A DNA stretch of 64,000 bases from Desulfitobacterium_A sp035539115 (GTDB lineage Bacteria > Bacillota > Desulfitobacteriia > Desulfitobacteriales > Desulfitobacteriaceae). The DNA lies in assembly GCF_035539115.1 (NCBI RefSeq), contig NZ_DATLJA010000043.1, positions 89,264 to 153,263 on the forward strand. Direction: 5' to 3'. A program made the position numbers and the translations under genes. Below are positions 61,694 to 64,000 of the stretch, in pieces. Each line of letters starts with the position of its first letter. Position 1 is the first letter of the stretch. The notes beneath the pieces were generated by a model that saw only the letters and a list, made by a program, of their open reading frames with translations, was not told where the DNA came from and ran no database searches.

Positions 61694-63091
61694 GTGAATA
61701 TCGGTAAGATAGTTCAAGTCATGGGGGCGGTAGTTGACGTTGAGTTTGCTCCCGACGAACTGCCGAGAATCTATAATGCAGTATTAGTTCAGGCTCCTGA
61801 GAGGAAGATCGATATCACCTTAGAGGTGGAGCAACATTTAGGAAATGAAATAGTGCGTTGTGTAGCTATGTCCTCAACGGACGGCTTACAGCGGGGAATG
61901 GAAGTAAAAGATACAGGTTCACCAATTACTGTTCCTGTAGGTCCAGTGACCCTGGGACGGATGTTTAATGTGTTAGGTAAACCTGTCGATAATGGTCCTG
62001 AGGTAAAATCAGAAACGAATTATCCAATTCACCGCCCAGCACCAGCATTTGTCGATCAAGATCCCTCAACGCAAATGCTTGAAACGGGGATCAAGGTCAT
62101 TGATCTACTGGCGCCATATGCTAGAGGAGGTAAAGTTGGCCTCTTTGGTGGTGCCGGTGTGGGCAAAACTGTGCTTATTCAGGAGCTCATCAATAATATC
62201 GCTATGCAGCATGGAGGCCTTTCCGTCTTTGCTGGAGTTGGCGAGCGGACCCGTGAAGGCAACGACCTCTGGAATGAAATGAGAGAGTCTGGCGTTATCG
62301 ACAAAATGGCGATGGTCTTTGGTCAGATGAATGAGCCTCCCGGTGCCCGTCTTCGTGTCGGCCTTTCGGGACTGACCATGGCTGAATATTTCCGTGATGT
62401 CCAAGGCCAAGATGTTCTTCTCTTCATTGATAACATTTTTAGATTTACTCAAGCTGGATCTGAAGTGTCTGCCCTTCTGGGCCGGATGCCTTCAGCGGTT
62501 GGTTATCAACCTACCCTTGCTACGGAAATGGGTGCATTGCAAGAGAGGATTACCTCCACTCGCAGCGGATCGATCACCTCGGTGCAAGCGATTTATGTAC
62601 CCGCTGACGACTTAACTGACCCTGCTCCAGCTACAGCTTTCGCTCACTTGGATTCAACCACGGTTCTCAACCGGGCGATTTCTGAGAAAGGAATTTATCC
62701 GGCTGTTGACCCTCTAGATTCATCGTCGCGGATTCTTTCTCCTCAAATCCTCGGCGAGGAACACTACAACGTAGCACGTAGTGTTCAGCAAATCCTGCAA
62801 AAATATCGAGAATTGCAAGATATTATTGCCATTCTCGGGATGGATGAGCTTTCAGAAGAGGAAAAACTCATCGTGGGTCGCGCTCGTCGGATTGAGCGCT
62901 TCCTATCTCAACCGTTCCATGTGGCCGAAGTCTTTACAGGCTCGCCGGGTAAATACGTACCTATCAAAGAGACGATCCGCGGATTCAAAGAGATTGTCGA
63001 AGGAAAACATGATGATCTTCCTGAGTCAGCTTTCCACATGGTTGGAACGATTGAAGAAGCGATTGAAAAAGCTAAAGCATTGGGGGCATAA
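61694..63091 (+). CDS. atpD: ATP synthase F1 subunit beta
   Basis: Catalytic subunit of F1. 465 residues, with Walker A GGAGVGKTVLIQELI (about 152-166), the catalytic glutamate region GERTREGNDLWNEM, the DELSEED-loop (here GMDELSEEEKLIV) and LLFIDNIFRFTQAGSEVSAL. GTG start, with AAAGGAGG upstream. Intact and full-length. Confidence 0.98.
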   Translation: MNIGKIVQVMGAVVDVEFAPDELPRIYNAVLVQAPERKIDITLEVEQHLGNEIVRCVAMSSTDGLQRGMEVKDTGSPITVPVGPVTLGRMFNVLGKPVDNGPEVKSETNYPIHRPAPAFVDQDPSTQMLETGIKVIDLLAPYARGGKVGLFGGAGVGKTVLIQELINNIAMQHGGLSVFAGVGERTREGNDLWNEMRESGVIDKMAMVFGQMNEPPGARLRVGLSGLTMAEYFRDVQGQDVLLFIDNIFRFTQAGSEVSALLGRMPSAVGYQPTLATEMGALQERITSTRSGSITSVQAIYVPADDLTDPAPATAFAHLDSTTVLNRAISEKGIYPAVDPLDSSSRILSPQILGEEHYNVARSVQQILQKYRELQDIIAILGMDELSEEEKLIVGRARRIERFLSQPFHVAEVFTGSPGKYVPIKETIRGFKEIVEGKHDDLPESAFHMVGTIEEAIEKAKALGA

Positions 63092-63093
63092 AC

Positions 63094-63504
63094 ATGGCTG
63101 GTACATTTACTTTCCATGTGGTTTCTCCGGAAGGCAATGTGCTTAAAGAAGAGATTGAATTCGTCATATTGCCAGGGGTAAACGGAGAACTTGGAATTTT
63201 GCCTAACCATGCTCCATTGATTGCGGCGCTTGATACGGGCGTGATCCGCTATACTATTGAAGGCAAGAAAAAAAATTTAGCCATCTCAGGGGGGTTCGTT
63301 GAAGTATCTGAGAATAAGGCGACAGTACTCGCTGATACGGCGGAGTCTGGCGAGCTTATTGATCTTCAGCGTGCTCAAGCTGCTAAAGAAAGAGCCGAGA
63401 AGCGCTTGGCTCAAAGATCACCGGATATAGATATTAAGCGTGCTGAGTTTGCTCTTCATCGAGCGATCGCACGGATTAATGCTGCAGATCGGAAAAATGA
63501 CTAA
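63094..63504 (+). CDS. atpC: ATP synthase F1 subunit epsilon
   Basis: Rotor subunit with an inhibitory C-terminal helical hairpin. 136 residues: beta-sandwich with VILPGVNGELGILPNHAPLI, then two helices from about 88 on. It starts two bases after the atpD stop and ends the operon. The repeat cluster follows the terminator. Confidence 0.95.
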   Translation: MAGTFTFHVVSPEGNVLKEEIEFVILPGVNGELGILPNHAPLIAALDTGVIRYTIEGKKKNLAISGGFVEVSENKATVLADTAESGELIDLQRAQAAKERAEKRLAQRSPDIDIKRAEFALHRAIARINAADRKND

Positions 63505-63520
63505 AATTAAAATGTCACTG

Positions 63521-63560
63521 AAAGCGCGATAAGTCAGATTGAGGCTTATCGCGTTTCTTT
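63521..63560 (+). terminator. Terminator of the ATP synthase operon
   Basis: CGCGATAAG (63525-63533) pairs with CTTATCGCG (63545-63553), with an AAAG / TTTCTTT extension. The loop is 11 bases. Confidence 0.8.
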
Positions 63561-64000
63561 ATACTAACAGAAAGTATAAGTCTGGGGGCAGATAGTATAA
63601 GTGCAACCAGCGGCTTTCGTTTTCCTACGATGAATGCGTAAGTTCGGCAGGATAAGGCGACTAAGGCCACCGCTTTGGCGCTGACCAAGTCTTCTATATC
63701 CTACGATGCATGTATTTATGTCCGGCAGGATAAGGCGACTAGAGCCATCGCTTTGGCGCCGGCTAAGTCTTCTTTATCCTACGATGCAAATGGTTAAGTC
63801 CGGCAGGATAAGTGCAACTAGGGCTTCTGCCTTCGCTAGGGCTTGGTGCTAGCCAAGTCTTCTTTATCCTACGATGCAAATGGTTAAGTCCGGCAGGATA
63901 AGTGCAACTAGGGCTTCTGCCTTCGCTTTGCTTGGCACAAGCCAAGTTTTCTTTATCCTACGATGCAAGTGGTTAAGTCCGGCAGGATAAGGCAACTAGG
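63556..64000 (+). repeat. Intergenic repeat cluster 3 (runs past the window end)
   Basis: The leader motif (TACTAACAGAAAGTATAAG, GGGCAGATAGTATAAGTG) is at 63561-63605. Five units follow, with CGGCAGGATAAG near 63648, 63723, 63803, 63893 and 63978, about 75-90 bp apart. Two sub-types alternate: units with GGCGACTA(A/G) plus TTTGGCGC, and units with GCAACTAGGGC plus the CTTGG...CCAAG hairpin. The last unit is cut by the window edge. No gene here. Confidence 0.88.

Noticed and set aside
63556..64000. CRISPR array
   Set aside because: Units are 75-90 bp, structured and imperfect, without unique 30-40 bp spacers between short identical repeats, and no cas genes are present.

Overview
The window reads as chromosomal DNA from an anaerobic, spore-forming Firmicute of the Desulfosporosinus/Desulfitobacterium (Peptococcaceae) type. 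The reasons are the spore-germination pair sleB-ypeB, a Spo0F-like regulator, RNA polymerase delta, the arginine phosphatase YwlE, Clostridia-style housekeeping order, strong Shine-Dalgarno sites with frequent GTG/TTG starts, and an accessory region built for anaerobic B12-, Fe-S- and selenium/molybdenum-dependent chemistry. The genus is an inference from gene content; no rRNA or other marker is present.

Left edge (1-3842): the 3' end of a PLP aminotransferase gene, about 770 bp of non-coding DNA with a long inverted repeat and short internal repeats, then sleB and ypeB. 3843-5222 is almost gene-free. It holds a 493-bp stretch bounded by a perfect 17-bp inverted repeat with three DnaA boxes inside, and a thioredoxin-like gene fragment.

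Accessory island (about 5.2-31.9 kb): a gene set for anaerobic nicotinate fermentation matching the pathway described in Eubacterium barkeri. A sigma-54 activator (8390-9991) sits between two sequences that fit -24/-12 promoters. One drives a leftward flavoprotein gene and a frameshifted MFS transporter gene. The other drives ena-hnr-(ApbE-like)-(PF06684)-hgd-hmd-dmdA-dmdB-mgm-mii-(mutL-like)-dml. These would turn 6-hydroxynicotinate into tetrahydro-oxonicotinate, formylglutarate, hydroxymethylglutarate, methyleneglutarate, methylitaconate and dimethylmalate, and finally propionate and pyruvate. A niacin-type MFS transporter and a nicotinate dehydrogenase block with molybdenum/selenium maturation genes (two xdhC halves, yqeB) follow. 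The dehydrogenase block looks damaged: the FAD-subunit gene is cut and joined in frame to ndhL, and no ndhS is present. The island ends at a diverged fragment of ypeB, so full and partial ypeB copies flank it.

Housekeeping half (32-63.5 kb): DUF1934-argS, rpoE, pyrG with a leader terminator, a FemX-type transferase, alr, spo0F-like, a CpXC zinc protein, fba, fsa, glpX, an M23 peptidase, rpmE, DUF1385, prfA-prmC-tsaC-mntP, ywlE, rpiB, ywlG, glyA-upp-comEB, wecB, and the complete ATP synthase operon atpZ-I-B-E-F-H-A-G-D-C.

A family of structured 77-90 bp intergenic repeats recurs at 42.1, 49.8 (inverted), 51.2 and 63.6 kb. One copy is associated with a decayed group II intron and another carries a small insertion flanked by a 5-bp direct repeat.
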